Source: 40CM-4-65-16 sp035279785 | Lineage (GTDB): Bacteria > Chloroflexota > Dormibacteria > Dormibacterales > Dormibacteraceae | NCBI GenBank assembly: GCA_035279785.1 | Contig: DATEHC010000008.1 | Coordinates: 1 to 51,224, forward strand | Direction of reading: 5' to 3' | Length of the DNA: 51,224 bases | Part shown: piece after piece, positions 1 through 10,551 of the stretch | Layout: each line of letters starts with the position of its first letter | Numbering within the stretch: the first letter of the stretch is position 1 | Notes under the pieces: model-generated | What the model saw: only the letters and a program-made list of their open reading frames with translations | Told to the model about the DNA's origin: nothing | Databases searched by the model: none | Made by a program: the position numbers and the translations under genes

Positions 1-2
1 AC

Positions 3-500
3 GGCGTCGGCCGCATCGACCACCTCGAGAACCGGCTGATCGGGATCAAGTCCCGCGAGATCTACGAGGCGCCTGCGGCCACGATCCTGCTCCAGGCGCA
101 CCAGGCCCTCGAGGACATCACCCTTCCGAAGGAGGTCGCGCGGTTCAAGGACACGGTCGCCCAGCAGTGGGCGCAGATGGTCTACGACGGGCTGTGGTTC
201 AGCCCGCTTCGCGACGCGCTGTACGCGTTCGTGGCTGAGACGCAGCGCCATGTCACCGGGGATGTGCGACTGGAGCTCTTCAAGGGCTCGTCGCAGGTGG
301 TCGGGCGCAAGGCGCCTGAGCAGCTGTACCAGCTTTCCCTTGCGACCTACGGAAAGGGCGACGAGTTCGACCAGTCCGCGGCGGCCGGGTTCATCAAGCT
401 GTGGGGCATGGGGCTGCGGACGTCGGCGCGGGTTCAGGGCCGGCTCCAGTCGCGCGACCTCGGCCCGCTGCTGGGCGAAGCCAAGAGGCTGACGAGATAG
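3..500 (+). CDS. argG: Argininosuccinate synthase, C-terminal part (5' end outside window)
   Basis: This is the last ~165 residues of argininosuccinate synthase, which condenses citrulline and aspartate with ATP in arginine synthesis. The reading frame is open from base 3 and reads GVGRIDHLENRLIGIKSRE, a segment conserved in ArgG, followed by the YEAPAATIL and GLWFSPLRDAL blocks typical of the C-terminal half. It ends at TAG 498-500, and the next gene of the pathway, argH, starts at the overlap. The family is normally about 400 residues, so more than half lies upstream. The C-terminal stretch after residue LWGMGLRTSARVQG is slightly long and Arg-rich but not unusual. No sign of disruption is visible. 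Confidence 0.95.
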   Translation, partial: GVGRIDHLENRLIGIKSREIYEAPAATILLQAHQALEDITLPKEVARFKDTVAQQWAQMVYDGLWFSPLRDALYAFVAETQRHVTGDVRLELFKGSSQVVGRKAPEQLYQLSLATYGKGDEFDQSAAAGFIKLWGMGLRTSARVQGRLQSRDLGPLLGEAKRLTR

Positions 501-1750
501 GCAAGCTCTGGGGAGGACGGTTCGAGCGCAGGTTGCTGCCCGAGCTGGAGCGGTTTTCCTCTTCGCTCGCCGTCGACTACGAGCTGTACCCCTACGACAT
601 CGCGGGCAGCCTCGCGCACGCCCGCGGGCTGAAGGCCGCAAAGGTGGTCAACGCCGCGCAGCTCGCGGCGATCGAGCGTGGCTTGCGCCGGGTGAAGAAA
701 GAGCTCGACGAGGGCACGTTCGAGTTCGCTCCGACCGACGAGGACATCCACACGGCCATTGAAAGGCGGCTCACCGAGATCACGCCACACGGAGCCCGCC
801 TTCACGCCGGCCGGTCACGCAACGACCAGGTCGCGCTCGACCTCCGCATGTACTGCGCCGACGCGGCCCACGAGGCGATTGCATCGCTGGCGGCGCTCGT
901 CGAGGCGCTGGCGGTCAAAGCCGACGGTCACGCCGATTGGCTCATGCCGGGATACACGCACCTCCAGCGTGCCCAGCCTGTCACCGCCGGCTACCACCTG
1001 CTGGCGCACGCCGAACCGCTCCTGCGGGATGCGCGGCGCTTTCGCCACGCTTCAGAGTCGGCGGCCCAGATGCCCGCCGCCGCGGCCGCCCTCGCTGGGA
1101 CGACGCTTCCGCTGGCGCGGCGAGGCCACGCCATGGACGCTGTGGCCGACCGCGACTTCGCGCTCGACCTCGTCTACGCGTGCACCTCGACGGCCATTCA
1201 CCTGAGCCGGCTGGGGGAGGACGTTGTGTTGTGGGCGAGCTCGGAGTTTGGGTTCGTCGACCTGGCGGACGAGATCTCTACCGGCTCGAGCCTGATGCCG
1301 CAGAAGAAGAACCCGGACATCGCGGAGCTGCTGCGGGGACGCGCCGGCCGCTCCATCGGCAGCTTCGTCGCCCTGGCGACGGTGCTCAAGGGCCTGCCGC
1401 TCGCCTACGACCGCGACCTTCAGGAGGACAAGCCCGCAGTGTTCACGGCCGTCGACAACGCCCTGGACTCGATCCGGGCGGCGACCCTTCTGGTGAACCA
1501 CCTGGAGTTCAACCGCGAGCGCATGGCCGCAGCCGCGGCGGATCCGCTCCTGCTGGCGACAGATGCGGCCGAGGAGCTCGTCCGGGCGGGAACCCCGTTC
1601 CGCAAGGCCCACGAGGAGGTGGGAAACGCCGTGAGGGACGGCAGCTTCACTCCACCTTGGGACGCCAGGACCTCGCTCCGGAAGCGAAGGCTCGACGTAG
1701 CGCGGCGAGCGAAGGCCATACGCAAGGAAGCCGCCGCGCTCATCCACTAG
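497..1750 (+). CDS. argH: Argininosuccinate lyase
   Basis: Cleaves argininosuccinate to arginine and fumarate, the last arginine step; fumarase/aspartase superfamily, cytosolic homotetramer. The N-terminal LWGGRF signature, the HAGRSRNDQVALDLR block and the superfamily signature GSSLMPQKKNPD (about residues 264-275, containing the catalytic serine loop) are all present. LWGGRF normally lies within 3-6 residues of the initiator. In this frame the only codon there that could serve is ATA at 497, overlapping the argG stop as ATAG, with GAGG at 485-488 as a possible ribosome site. The nearest standard start is GTG 401, which would add 32 residues translated antiphase through argG. I favour the short form of about 417 residues. 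The C-terminus is somewhat shorter than in E. coli ArgH (457 residues). Confidence 0.92.
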   Translation: MGKLWGGRFERRLLPELERFSSSLAVDYELYPYDIAGSLAHARGLKAAKVVNAAQLAAIERGLRRVKKELDEGTFEFAPTDEDIHTAIERRLTEITPHGARLHAGRSRNDQVALDLRMYCADAAHEAIASLAALVEALAVKADGHADWLMPGYTHLQRAQPVTAGYHLLAHAEPLLRDARRFRHASESAAQMPAAAAALAGTTLPLARRGHAMDAVADRDFALDLVYACTSTAIHLSRLGEDVVLWASSEFGFVDLADEISTGSSLMPQKKNPDIAELLRGRAGRSIGSFVALATVLKGLPLAYDRDLQEDKPAVFTAVDNALDSIRAATLLVNHLEFNRERMAAAAADPLLLATDAAEELVRAGTPFRKAHEEVGNAVRDGSFTPPWDARTSLRKRRLDVARRAKAIRKEAAALIH

Positions 1751-1760
1751 AGTTCGCGCC

Positions 1761-2540
1761 GTGCTCCTGGCGGTCGACGTGGGCAACACCAACGTCACCA
1801 TCGCGCTGTTCGACGGTGACCGCCTCGCCGCGGACTGGCGCGTCACCTCCCACCGCGAACGCACCGCCGACGAGATGGCGGTAGAGCTGCGCGAGCTGTT
1901 CACGCTCCGCGGCCTCGAGCTGAGCATCGTGAGCGGCGTCGTGATCTCGAGCGTCGTCCCGACCCTGAACCCCGCGCTGGTCGAGGCGTCGCGACGCTAC
2001 CTCAAGTGCGAGCCGGTCATGGTCGGTCCTGGAGTCAAGACCAGTGTCCGAATCCGGTACGACAACCCCAAGGATGTCGGGGCGGACCGGATCGCCAACG
2101 CCCTCGCCGCGTACACGAAGTACGGCGGCCCGATCGTAGTCATCGACTTCGGCACGGCGGTCACCTACGACGCCATCAACGCCGAGGGTGACTACCTGGG
2201 TGGGGCGATCGCGCCGGGGGTGGAGATCTCGCTCGACGCGCTCGTCAGCCAGACGGCAATGCTTCGGCGCGTCGAGCCGGTTGCGCCCGACTCGGTGATC
2301 GGCCGCAACACCGTGACCTCGATCCAGTCCGGCCTGGTCTGGGGCTTTGTCAGCCAGGTGGAGGGCATGGTCAAGCGCATGGTCGACGAGCTGGGTGGCA
2401 AGGCTCGGGTCGTGGCCACGGGGGGCCAGGCGTCGCTCGTGGCCGGCCTGACCAACGTCATCGAAGCCACCGACCCGCTGCTCACCCTCGACGGTTTACG
2501 ACTTATCTACGCTCAGAATTCCGACGGGGGTGCTAGATAA
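1761..2540 (+). CDS. coaX: Type III pantothenate kinase
   Basis: Phosphorylates pantothenate, the first step of coenzyme A synthesis. The 259-residue length matches the CoaX family. The ASKHA-fold phosphate motif DVGNTN is at residues 6-11, GADRIANALAA near residue 98, and VIDFGTAVTYD with the second phosphate loop near residue 126; GGAIAPGVEIS follows, all typical. It starts at GTG 1761, ten bases after argH, and stops at TAA 2538-2540. Position in the arginine/aminoacyl-tRNA gene run suggests cotranscription. Unlike CoaA, CoaX enzymes are usually not feedback inhibited by CoA and need a monovalent cation (family knowledge). Confidence 0.95.
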   Translation: MLLAVDVGNTNVTIALFDGDRLAADWRVTSHRERTADEMAVELRELFTLRGLELSIVSGVVISSVVPTLNPALVEASRRYLKCEPVMVGPGVKTSVRIRYDNPKDVGADRIANALAAYTKYGGPIVVIDFGTAVTYDAINAEGDYLGGAIAPGVEISLDALVSQTAMLRRVEPVAPDSVIGRNTVTSIQSGLVWGFVSQVEGMVKRMVDELGGKARVVATGGQASLVAGLTNVIEATDPLLTLDGLRLIYAQNSDGGAR

Positions 2541-2546
2541 AGGCCG

Positions 2547-4357
<1,811 letters not shown>

Positions 4358-4361
<4 letters not shown>

Positions 4362-5206
4362 GGATCAAGTTCTGGGGCACGCGCGGGACGCGACCGACGC
4401 CGGGCCGGCGCACGCTGCGTTATGGCGGCAATACAACCTGCATCGAGGTGCGTGACAAAGACAACAACCTGCTTATCATCGACTCGGGCTCGGGCATCGC
4501 TGAGTTGGGCGGAGCGTGCAGCCCAACCGAGCCGCTGCAGGCGCACCTCTTGATCACGCACACACACCTCGACCACATCCAGGGCTTTCCGTTCTTCCTG
4601 CCCGCGTTCGTGCCGGGCACGACGCTCACGATCGTCGGCCCCGCGGGGTCGGCCAAATCGCTGCAGGCCGCGTTCGCCGACCAGACTGATCCTGCGTACT
4701 TCCCGGTTCGGTTGGGTGAGATGCCCGCCGAGATGGAGTTCATCGAGCGCAACCCTGGTGAGACGTTCGAGGTTGGCGCTCTACGCATCACTCCGCACCG
4801 GCTGATGCACCCGATCCCCACGTTCGGCTACCGCATCGACGAGGGCTCGTCTCGGTTCTCATTTGCGACGGATAACGAGATCGCATATTTCGCCAACGGC
4901 ACCAATGGCACTTTGAAAGACCTCGCCAACTGGTGCCGCGATTCGGACCTCCTCGTCCACGATGCGCAGTACAGCGCCGAGGAGTACAAGACTCACGCGG
5001 GATTCGGCCACTCGACATACGAGGAAGCGCTGTCGCTGGCGGAGCAGGCTGGGGCGAAGGAGCTCGCGTTCTTCCACCACGATCCGATGCATTCGGACAC
5101 CGAGGTGGACGCGCTGATCGAGCAGGCACTGGGCAATCACCGCGCCGCGGGCGGCGCCGACGTGAACTCGTTTCCGGCCGCCGAGGAGATGGAGCTCGCG
5201 CTCTAG
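4358..5206 (+). CDS. MBL-fold metal-dependent hydrolase
   Basis: Metallo-beta-lactamase-fold protein of 282 residues. The N-terminus MRIKFWGTRGTRPTPG followed by RYGGNTTCIEV is the hallmark of a widespread bacterial subfamily related to cyclic-nucleotide phosphodiesterases and RNase Z-like enzymes. The zinc motif HTHLDH is at residues 68-73 (H68, H70, D72, H73). Later ligands include the H in the RLMHPIPTFGYR region, D in DLLVHDAQY and the C-terminal FFHHDP. It overlaps the HD-GYP gene by four bases, so the pair may act on one signalling nucleotide; that is inference. The substrate cannot be named from sequence. Followed after 15 bases by lysS. Confidence 0.88.
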
Positions 5207-5221
5207 ATAAAGTTTCGGGTC

Positions 5222-6604
5222 GTGGCAGAGGATTTTCTGCACGACCGCCTGGAGAAGGTCGAGCGACTGCGTGCCGCCGGCGTCGATCCGTACGCGCGCG
5301 GTTTTCGACCGACGCACAGCACGCTCGCGGCGAAAGAGCTGCTGGGCGACGCCGAACGGTCCGATCCGGTCATGGTCGCAGGGCGCCTGATGGTCAAACG
5401 CCAGCAAGGGGGTCTCGTGTTCTCGGATCTTCAGGACGGGCGTGGCCGCATCCAGCTGATGGCCAATCGCGGCCAGCTCGGTGAGGAGGAGTTCGCACGG
5501 TTCGCCGACCTCGACCTCGGCGACATCGTCGGCGTTGCGGGCCCGGTGTTTCGCACCCGCCGAGGCGAGATCACCGTGGAGGTCCACTCGTTCCAGCTGC
5601 TGACCAAGGCGCTGCGGCCATTGCCGGAGAAATGGCACGGTCTGAAGGACGTCGAGATCCGCTACCGCCAGCGCTACGTCGATCTCATCGCCAATCCCGA
5701 CGTGCGCGAGGTGTTTCGCGCGCGCACCAAGATCATCACGGCGATTCGCGGCCTGCTCGACGAGCGCGGATTCATCGACGTCGAGACACCAGTGCTGCAG
5801 GAGGTGCCGGGCGGCGGCCACGCGCGGCCCTTCATGACGCACCACAACGCGCTCGACCGCGACCTTTATCTGCGCATCGCGCTCGAGCTGCACCTCAAGC
5901 GACTCCTGGTCGGCGGCTTTGAGCGTGTCTACGAGGTCGGCCGCGTGTTCCGCAACGAGGGGCTTTCGCCGCGCCACAACCCGGAGTTCACGTTGATGGA
6001 GTGCTACCAGGCCTACGCCGACTACGAGGACATGATGCAGCTCGTGGAAGACCTCGTCGTGGTCTCGGCGATGGCCGCGGAGCGACCTCTGCAGACGTCC
6101 TACGAAGGCGAGTCCGTCAACCTCACGCCGCCCTTCCGGCGCGAGCGGATGGCGGACCTGGTGCTGGAGCACACCGGCAGGCACGCCGCCGGCGAGGAGT
6201 TGAACGACCTGTTCGAAGAGCACGTGCAGCCGCGGCTGCGCGAGCCGACCTTCGTGCTCGACTACCCGATCGAGGTCTCACCGCTCGCGCGCCCGCGCGA
6301 GGACGACCCTCGATTTGTGGAGCGCTTCGAGCTCGTCATCCTCGGCCGCGAGTACGCCAACGCATTCACGGAGCTGACTGACCCGATCGACCAGCGCAGA
6401 CGCTTCGAGTCGCAGGCGGCGATGCGTGAGTCGGGCAACGTCGAGGCGCATCCGATGGATGAGGACTTTCTTCGCGCCGTCGAGTACGGCCTGCCGCCGT
6501 GCGGCGGCCTCGGAATGGGCGTGGACCGGCTGGTGATGCTGATCATGGACCAGCCCTCCATTCGTGACGTGATCCTGTTTCCCGTGATGAAACCCGAAGC
6601 CTGA
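5222..6604 (+). CDS. lysS: Lysyl-tRNA synthetase (class II)
   Basis: Charges tRNA-Lys. The 460-residue protein has an N-terminal OB-fold anticodon-binding domain (residues ~50-150, VAGRLMVKRQQGGLVFSDLQ) and a class II catalytic core. Motif 1 lies around ETPVLQEVPGG, motif 2 is FRNEGLSPRHNPEFTLMECY near residue 243, and motif 3 is GGLGMGVDRLVMLIMD near the C-terminus. Start is GTG 5222; no strong ribosome site precedes it. It is slightly short relative to the usual ~490-500 residues because the N-terminal helix is trimmed. The stop overlaps the serS start by one base (TGATG), indicating coupling of the two synthetases. Confidence 0.96.
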   Translation: MAEDFLHDRLEKVERLRAAGVDPYARGFRPTHSTLAAKELLGDAERSDPVMVAGRLMVKRQQGGLVFSDLQDGRGRIQLMANRGQLGEEEFARFADLDLGDIVGVAGPVFRTRRGEITVEVHSFQLLTKALRPLPEKWHGLKDVEIRYRQRYVDLIANPDVREVFRARTKIITAIRGLLDERGFIDVETPVLQEVPGGGHARPFMTHHNALDRDLYLRIALELHLKRLLVGGFERVYEVGRVFRNEGLSPRHNPEFTLMECYQAYADYEDMMQLVEDLVVVSAMAAERPLQTSYEGESVNLTPPFRRERMADLVLEHTGRHAAGEELNDLFEEHVQPRLREPTFVLDYPIEVSPLARPREDDPRFVERFELVILGREYANAFTELTDPIDQRRRFESQAAMRESGNVEAHPMDEDFLRAVEYGLPPCGGLGMGVDRLVMLIMDQPSIRDVILFPVMKPEA

Positions 6605-7866
6605 TGCTCGCCCTCGAGTTCATCCGCAAGAACCCCGACATCGTCAAACGCGCCGCCGAGCTCAAGGGCGAGAGCGCACCGGTCGACGAGATCCTGGAGC
6701 TTGATCGCCTTTGGCGAGAACACCTCCATGCTGCCGAAGCCGCTAAAGCCCATCAGAACGAGCTGTCGAAGCAATTTGCGAAAAGTCGCAATCCAGACGA
6801 CCTGCGTAACGCAAAAGAAGTCGGCGAGGAGTCGAAACGGGAGATGGGCGAGGCCAACCGTGTCAAGGCTGAGCTCGACGACCTGCTGCTGCGCGTCCCC
6901 AATCTCTTCCACGAGTCGGTGCCGGTCGGTGCGAGCGAGGCGGACAACGTTGTCATCAGAGAGTGGGGGTCGAAGCCCTCGCTGGACTTCACCCCGCGGA
7001 CGCACTACGACCTCGGCGAGGCGCTGGGGATCATGGACTTCGAGCACGCGGTGCGCGTCGCGGGCTCGCGCTTCGCATTTCTGGTCGGGGCCGGCGCGCG
7101 TCTCGAGCGAGCGTTGGTGCAGTTCATGCTCGACGTGCACACGCGCGAGCACGGGTACGTCGAGCTGTGGTCGCCGCTTCTGGTCAATTCGGCGTCGATG
7201 ACCGGCACCGCGAATCTGCCGAAGTTTGCGGATCAATTGTTCAAGGTCTCTGATCGCGACCTGTGGCTGATCCCGACGGCGGAGGTTCCGGTGACGAACT
7301 TCCACCGCGAGGAGATCCTCGAAGCGGATCAGCTGCCTCTGAAGTACGTCTCGTACGCGCCATCGTGGCGCACCGAGGCGGGCGCGGCCGGCAAGGACAC
7401 GCGCGGGTTCATCCGCCTGCACCAGTTCTCGAAGGTGGAACTGGTCAAGGTGACGACGCCGGAGACGTCGATGGAAGAGTTCGAGCAGCTGACTCGCGAC
7501 GCCGAGGACATCCTGCAGCGCCTTGGTCTGCACTACAACGTGATGTCGATGTGCACCGGCGACATGGGTTTCGCGCAGTACAAGAAGTACGACCTCAACG
7601 CGTGGGCGCCGGGCCTCGACCGCTACCTCGAAGTGTCGTCGTGCTCGGTGTTCAACGACTTCCAGGCGATGCGCGCGAACATTCGCTACCGGCCCGCACG
7701 CGGCGTGGCGCCGCGATTCGTGCACACGATCAATGGGTCGGGTCTCGCGCTTCCGCGCACGATCGATGCGGTGATCGAGACGTATCAGCGATCGGACGGG
7801 ATGATCACGGTGCCGGAGGTGCTGCGCCCTTACATGGGCGGGATGGAGATCATCGGAGCGCGCTGA
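6604..7866 (+). CDS. serS: Seryl-tRNA synthetase
   Basis: Charges tRNA-Ser. 420 residues, normal length. The N-terminal long antiparallel coiled coil (tRNA long-arm binding) covers about residues 25-100 with lysine- and glutamate-rich heptads. The class II core contains LIPTAEVPVTNFHREEIL, motif 2 around SWRTEAGAAGKDTRGFIRLHQF and motif 3 INGSGLALPRTIDAVIETYQ. Start ATG 6604 overlaps the lysS stop. A tRNA-Ser gene follows 63 bases downstream, so enzyme and substrate RNA are physically linked, a common but not universal arrangement. Confidence 0.97.
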   Translation: MLALEFIRKNPDIVKRAAELKGESAPVDEILELDRLWREHLHAAEAAKAHQNELSKQFAKSRNPDDLRNAKEVGEESKREMGEANRVKAELDDLLLRVPNLFHESVPVGASEADNVVIREWGSKPSLDFTPRTHYDLGEALGIMDFEHAVRVAGSRFAFLVGAGARLERALVQFMLDVHTREHGYVELWSPLLVNSASMTGTANLPKFADQLFKVSDRDLWLIPTAEVPVTNFHREEILEADQLPLKYVSYAPSWRTEAGAAGKDTRGFIRLHQFSKVELVKVTTPETSMEEFEQLTRDAEDILQRLGLHYNVMSMCTGDMGFAQYKKYDLNAWAPGLDRYLEVSSCSVFNDFQAMRANIRYRPARGVAPRFVHTINGSGLALPRTIDAVIETYQRSDGMITVPEVLRPYMGGMEIIGAR

Positions 7867-7929
7867 CCTTTCCGCCGTTTGCCGGCAAACGGTTCGAAAC
7901 GCGCCGCCTAGAATCTGTTCTTCTCCGAC

Positions 7930-8021
7930 GGAGGGGTGGCCGAGTCCGGTTTATGGCGGCGGTCTTGAAAACCGTTATCGGTGCAAGCCGATCGGGGGTT
8001 CAAATCCCTCCCCCTCCGCCA
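7930..8021 (+). tRNA. tRNA-Ser (anticodon UGA)
   Basis: Acceptor stem GGAGGGG (7930-7936) pairs with CCCCTCC (8011-8017), discriminator G at 8018, and CCA is encoded at 8019-8021. The anticodon loop CTTGAAA (7964-7970) gives UGA at 7966-7968. A long variable arm precedes the T arm (stem 7994-7998/8006-8010, loop TTCAAAT), as expected for a class II serine tRNA. It lies directly after serS. A short CAGCG/CGCTG hairpin at 8047-8061 without a T-run is the only candidate 3' structure. Confidence 0.97.
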
Positions 8022-8154
8022 AATTCGGATTTAAAGCCGACGTGCTCAGCGTGAAGCGCTGCCGTGGCCTCGCGGAGACAGGGTCCCCCTCGTCGTCGAC
8101 TCCATCTTGTGCGCCGACCTGGTTCCGTAACTCCGCTGAGTACATTGCTCGACG

Positions 8155-8844
8155 ATGTCACCACGCGGGCGGGCACGACTCTCCGGAGTTTTCGAGGCCC
8201 TGGAGGGCCTTCCTGCGGTGTTTGGACAAACGATCGTCCTCGGGATGGTGGTGGTAAACGGCAATCCATCCGCGACGGCGCACAACATCCTCGCTAACGA
8301 AGGCCTGTACCGGCTCGGGTTCGCGATCCCGTTAGTGGCGGTCGGCTTTCATATCGCGTGGGCGCTGATGATCTATCAGCTCTTCCGAGTCGTGAATCAG
8401 ACGATCAATCAACTGGCGCTATTGGTGATCCTCGTCGGCTGCGCGGTGCAGGCCATAGCCGCCGTCGTCTACCTGAGTCCGTTGCTATACCTGCAGGCCG
8501 GGTTCGCGCAAGTCGACACGGTCATGTTGCTGATCAGCCTTAGTCATCTGACGTTCGACGTGTACATTGTCTTCTTCGGCGCGTGGTGCGTTTTGCTCGG
8601 CTATTTGATCATCGGTTCGACATTCATGCCGCGAGTGATCGGCGTGCTGCTGGTGGCGGACGGCATCGGCTGGATGACCTACCTTGTGCCACCGTTCGCG
8701 ACTTCGATTTTTGCTGTGATCGCAGTCGTTGCCGGCGTCGCGGAGTTCTCGCTGTTGCTTTGGATGTTGATCTTCGGGGTCAACAACGAGCGGTGGCACG
8801 AACAAGCGCGGCTTTCGCAGTTGAGCACCTCCTTTCCGAGCTAA
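8155..8844 (+). CDS. DUF4386-family membrane protein
   Basis: 229-residue polytopic membrane protein. The motif PSATAHNILANEGLYRLGF, the long hydrophobic segments and the later HLTFDVYIVFFGAWCVLLGYLI and PRVIGVLLVADGIGWM blocks match DUF4386, a family of unknown function common in soil bacteria. About six transmembrane helices are visible after residue 15. The first helix (VFEALEGLPAVFGQTIVLG) carries Glu and Pro and is poorer than usual. The ATG at 8155 is the first usable start and has no clear ribosome site, so the exact N-terminus is uncertain. It is separated from the tRNA by 133 bases with no other gene visible. Confidence 0.8.
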   Translation: MSPRGRARLSGVFEALEGLPAVFGQTIVLGMVVVNGNPSATAHNILANEGLYRLGFAIPLVAVGFHIAWALMIYQLFRVVNQTINQLALLVILVGCAVQAIAAVVYLSPLLYLQAGFAQVDTVMLLISLSHLTFDVYIVFFGAWCVLLGYLIIGSTFMPRVIGVLLVADGIGWMTYLVPPFATSIFAVIAVVAGVAEFSLLLWMLIFGVNNERWHEQARLSQLSTSFPS

Positions 8845-8945
8845 CCACCCAATTCGGAAACAACAGTGCGAATGCGGGCTCTATATCGTGAAACCCGGAC
8901 TAGACTGGACAGTGCGACAGGCTGGCGTTTCCTCCCGCGGACCTG

Positions 8946-8971
8946 CCGATCCCTTAGCTAAGAAGGATCGG
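8946..8971 (+). promoter_or_regulatory. Hairpin touching the ribosome site of the pseudo-receiver gene
   Basis: CCGATCC (8946-8952) pairs with GGATCGG (8965-8971), a 7-bp stem with a 12-base loop that itself contains the palindrome CTTAGCTAAG. The start of the strong ribosome site GGGAGGA lies in the 3' arm, nine bases before ATG 8980. Folding would partly hide the site, so it could tune translation. There is no T-run, so it is not a terminator. Function is inferred only. Confidence 0.45.
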
Positions 8972-8979
8972 GAGGACAC

Positions 8980-9306
8980 ATGTCGCAGTCGAACCGAGTC
9001 GCGACAGCCCTTCTCGTCGACGACGACGCGGGCTCGCAGCAAGCCAATCGCCGAGGCCTCGAGCACGACGGTTATAGCGTCGTTCTCGTGGAGGATGGGC
9101 ATGATGGTCTAGTTCGAGCAAAGCAGATCCGTCCCGATGCCATCTTCGTTCACCTGACCTTGGGGGGTGCCGGCAACGTTCCCTTCATGCAAGCCTTGCG
9201 CTCCGACGATTCTTGCCGGCATATTCGCGTCGTGGTTCTGCCCGAACGGGCACGCGGCGACGCCGCCAGAAAGGCGTTGCAGCCTGTACCGCGAGACGCT
9301 TGGTAG
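8980..9306 (+). CDS. Degenerate response-regulator receiver domain (lone)
   Basis: 108-residue single-domain protein with the receiver pattern: acidic pocket LLVDDD (D14-D16), RRGLEHDGYSV, EDGHDGLVRAKQIRPDAIFV, then GNVPFMQALRSD. The position that normally holds the phosphorylated Asp reads IFVHLTLGG, with His58 in its place. The following Thr/Ser and Lys switch residues are also replaced (VVVLPERARG). The last helix is short. It therefore probably cannot be phosphorylated in the usual way and would be a pseudo-receiver or a decaying gene. The strong ribosome site GGGAGGA and an intact frame argue for expression. The coiled-coil gene at 9321 follows after 14 bases and may be cotranscribed. 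Confidence 0.75.
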   Translation: MSQSNRVATALLVDDDAGSQQANRRGLEHDGYSVVLVEDGHDGLVRAKQIRPDAIFVHLTLGGAGNVPFMQALRSDDSCRHIRVVVLPERARGDAARKALQPVPRDAW

Positions 9307-9320
9307 GCGAGACTGTCCGC

Positions 9321-9914
9321 ATGTCGAGGTCTACGCCGTCAGCACAGGCCACCGGTGGGGAAGCCGCCAGGCGACCACCCGCCCCGGCTAGTTCCGCGCG
9401 AAGGTCAACTGACGAGGCTCGTGCGGCTGACCAGGGCGACGTCGACGCGGAAGTCCGGCGAAGTACGGCGGAGCGGTTCGATCGGATCGAGGCCGAGAAA
9501 CGGGCGCGCGATCGCATCGCCGTCCAGCGTGACCTGATCGCGGATCAGCGCGAGGCTGTCGCCGACGAGCGCGAGAGGATTGCGGACGAGCGGGAGGCGC
9601 AGGCCGATGAGCGCGAGCGCCGGTTGGATGCTCAGGAACGGGAAATCGCTCGGCGGGCTGCGCGGCTGGACGAACGCGCTGAACGCCTCCACGAAGGGAC
9701 CCCCGACCTGTTGACCAGACAGGCGGAGGGCATTCAGACCAGCGAGCGGGTCCTTGCTCGTGCGGGCGCTCGCCTGGCCCGGTCGCGAGCGGCGCTTGAG
9801 CGGGCGCGAGCGGTGATTGCCCGTGACCAGGCGAGTATCACGCGGGAGGTCGCTGGTGCCGAAGCAGGAATCGGGCATGGACCGCTCCCGGCGAACGAAG
9901 TCTCCCGATCGTGA
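9321..9914 (+). CDS. Arg/Glu-rich coiled-coil protein
   Basis: 197-residue, very charged protein not assigned to a family. After a disordered Ala/Pro/Ser-rich N-terminus (residues 1-35), residues ~50-130 form a near-continuous helix with seven-residue repeats of the type ADERERI, ADEREAQ, ADERERR, predicting a coiled coil. A second charged helical segment (ARAGARLARSRAALERARA) follows. No enzyme motif, signal peptide or membrane segment is seen. ATG 9321 is chosen because the longer upstream extension is basic, low-complexity and overlaps the receiver gene. Similar repeats occur in stress- or signalling-associated proteins of soil Actinobacteria, but I would not infer a function. Confidence 0.6.
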   Translation: MSRSTPSAQATGGEAARRPPAPASSARRSTDEARAADQGDVDAEVRRSTAERFDRIEAEKRARDRIAVQRDLIADQREAVADERERIADEREAQADERERRLDAQEREIARRAARLDERAERLHEGTPDLLTRQAEGIQTSERVLARAGARLARSRAALERARAVIARDQASITREVAGAEAGIGHGPLPANEVSRS

Positions 9915-10005
9915 TCGGTACCTGACGCGCGGCTGAGACCCGAGAGGGACCGTTTCGACCCCATCGGGCGTTGGGATTTTCGTGACGTGGTGACATGCCC
10001 GGCAC

Positions 10006-10031
10006 CCCTCTCCCGCCAGCAAGGGAGAGGG
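10006..10031. repeat. GC-rich hairpin CCCTCTCCC / GGGAGAGGG
   Basis: A perfect 9-bp inverted repeat with an 8-base loop (arms 10006-10014 and 10023-10031) in the 267-base gap between the coiled-coil gene and the DUF2087 gene. There is no T-run on either side. It resembles the short REP-type hairpins scattered between genes in many genomes. Nothing else is recognisable in 9915-10181 apart from a ribosome-site-like GAGAGG before GTG 10182. Confidence 0.6.
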
Positions 10032-10181
10032 CTGTGCCTCTACAGGGGTTGACGCTCCCGCCGGCCCACTGCTTGCTGTGAGAGCGAGCGCCGCTTGTCG
10101 TTGAATCACCGACGAAATCTGTGCCTGGGCGCACTTGAATAACGCCGCGGCCGCGGACGAACATCAAAGTCGAGAGGCGGG

Positions 10182-10508
10182 GTGGAAAGCGAAAGAATCG
10201 ACTTCGATGGCGGCGTGCTCGAGAACTTCGTCGATGTCGCCGGCAGGCTCATCGCCATCCCCGTCCAGCACAAGAAGCGGATGGCGGTCTTGCGCTGGCT
10301 CGTGGAGGACTTCCAGCCCGGCCGCCTCTACGCCGAGGCGGACGTCAACCGCATCATCGGCCGCCGGCATCCTGACTTTGCCGCCCTGCGACGCTACCTC
10401 GTCGACGAGGAGCTGATGCAGCGACGAAGAGGCGTCTACTGGCGGACGGGCACCGTGCCCAACGTCGGATGGGATCCCCCAGAGTGGCCGTCGGCGGAGG
10501 ACGGGTAA
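10182..10508 (+). CDS. DUF2087-domain protein
   Basis: 108 residues. The segment IPVQHKKRMAVLRWLVEDF, then GRLYAEADVNRIIGRRHPDF and LRRYLVDEELMQRRRGVYWR, is the full DUF2087 module, a small helical, winged-helix-like domain often found alone or behind ArsR-type regulators. The RRYLVDE...L.R..G.YWR pattern is diagnostic. Start is GTG 10182 preceded by GAGAGGCGGG. The family probably binds nucleic acid or protein, but no biochemical role is established that I know of. Stands alone between two non-coding gaps. Confidence 0.85.
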   Translation: MESERIDFDGGVLENFVDVAGRLIAIPVQHKKRMAVLRWLVEDFQPGRLYAEADVNRIIGRRHPDFAALRRYLVDEELMQRRRGVYWRTGTVPNVGWDPPEWPSAEDG

Positions 10509-10551
10509 AGGCCGCGTTACCCGCGCGAAGCCGGCGGCGTTCTGTGGGCAA

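Noticed and set aside
4859..7725. Long antisense frames opposite lysS and serS
   Set aside because: Shadows of conserved synthetase genes; no recognisable protein motifs.
9915..10181. A gene in the 267-base gap
   Set aside because: Short frames there cross the 9-bp hairpin and have no ribosome site or coding character.
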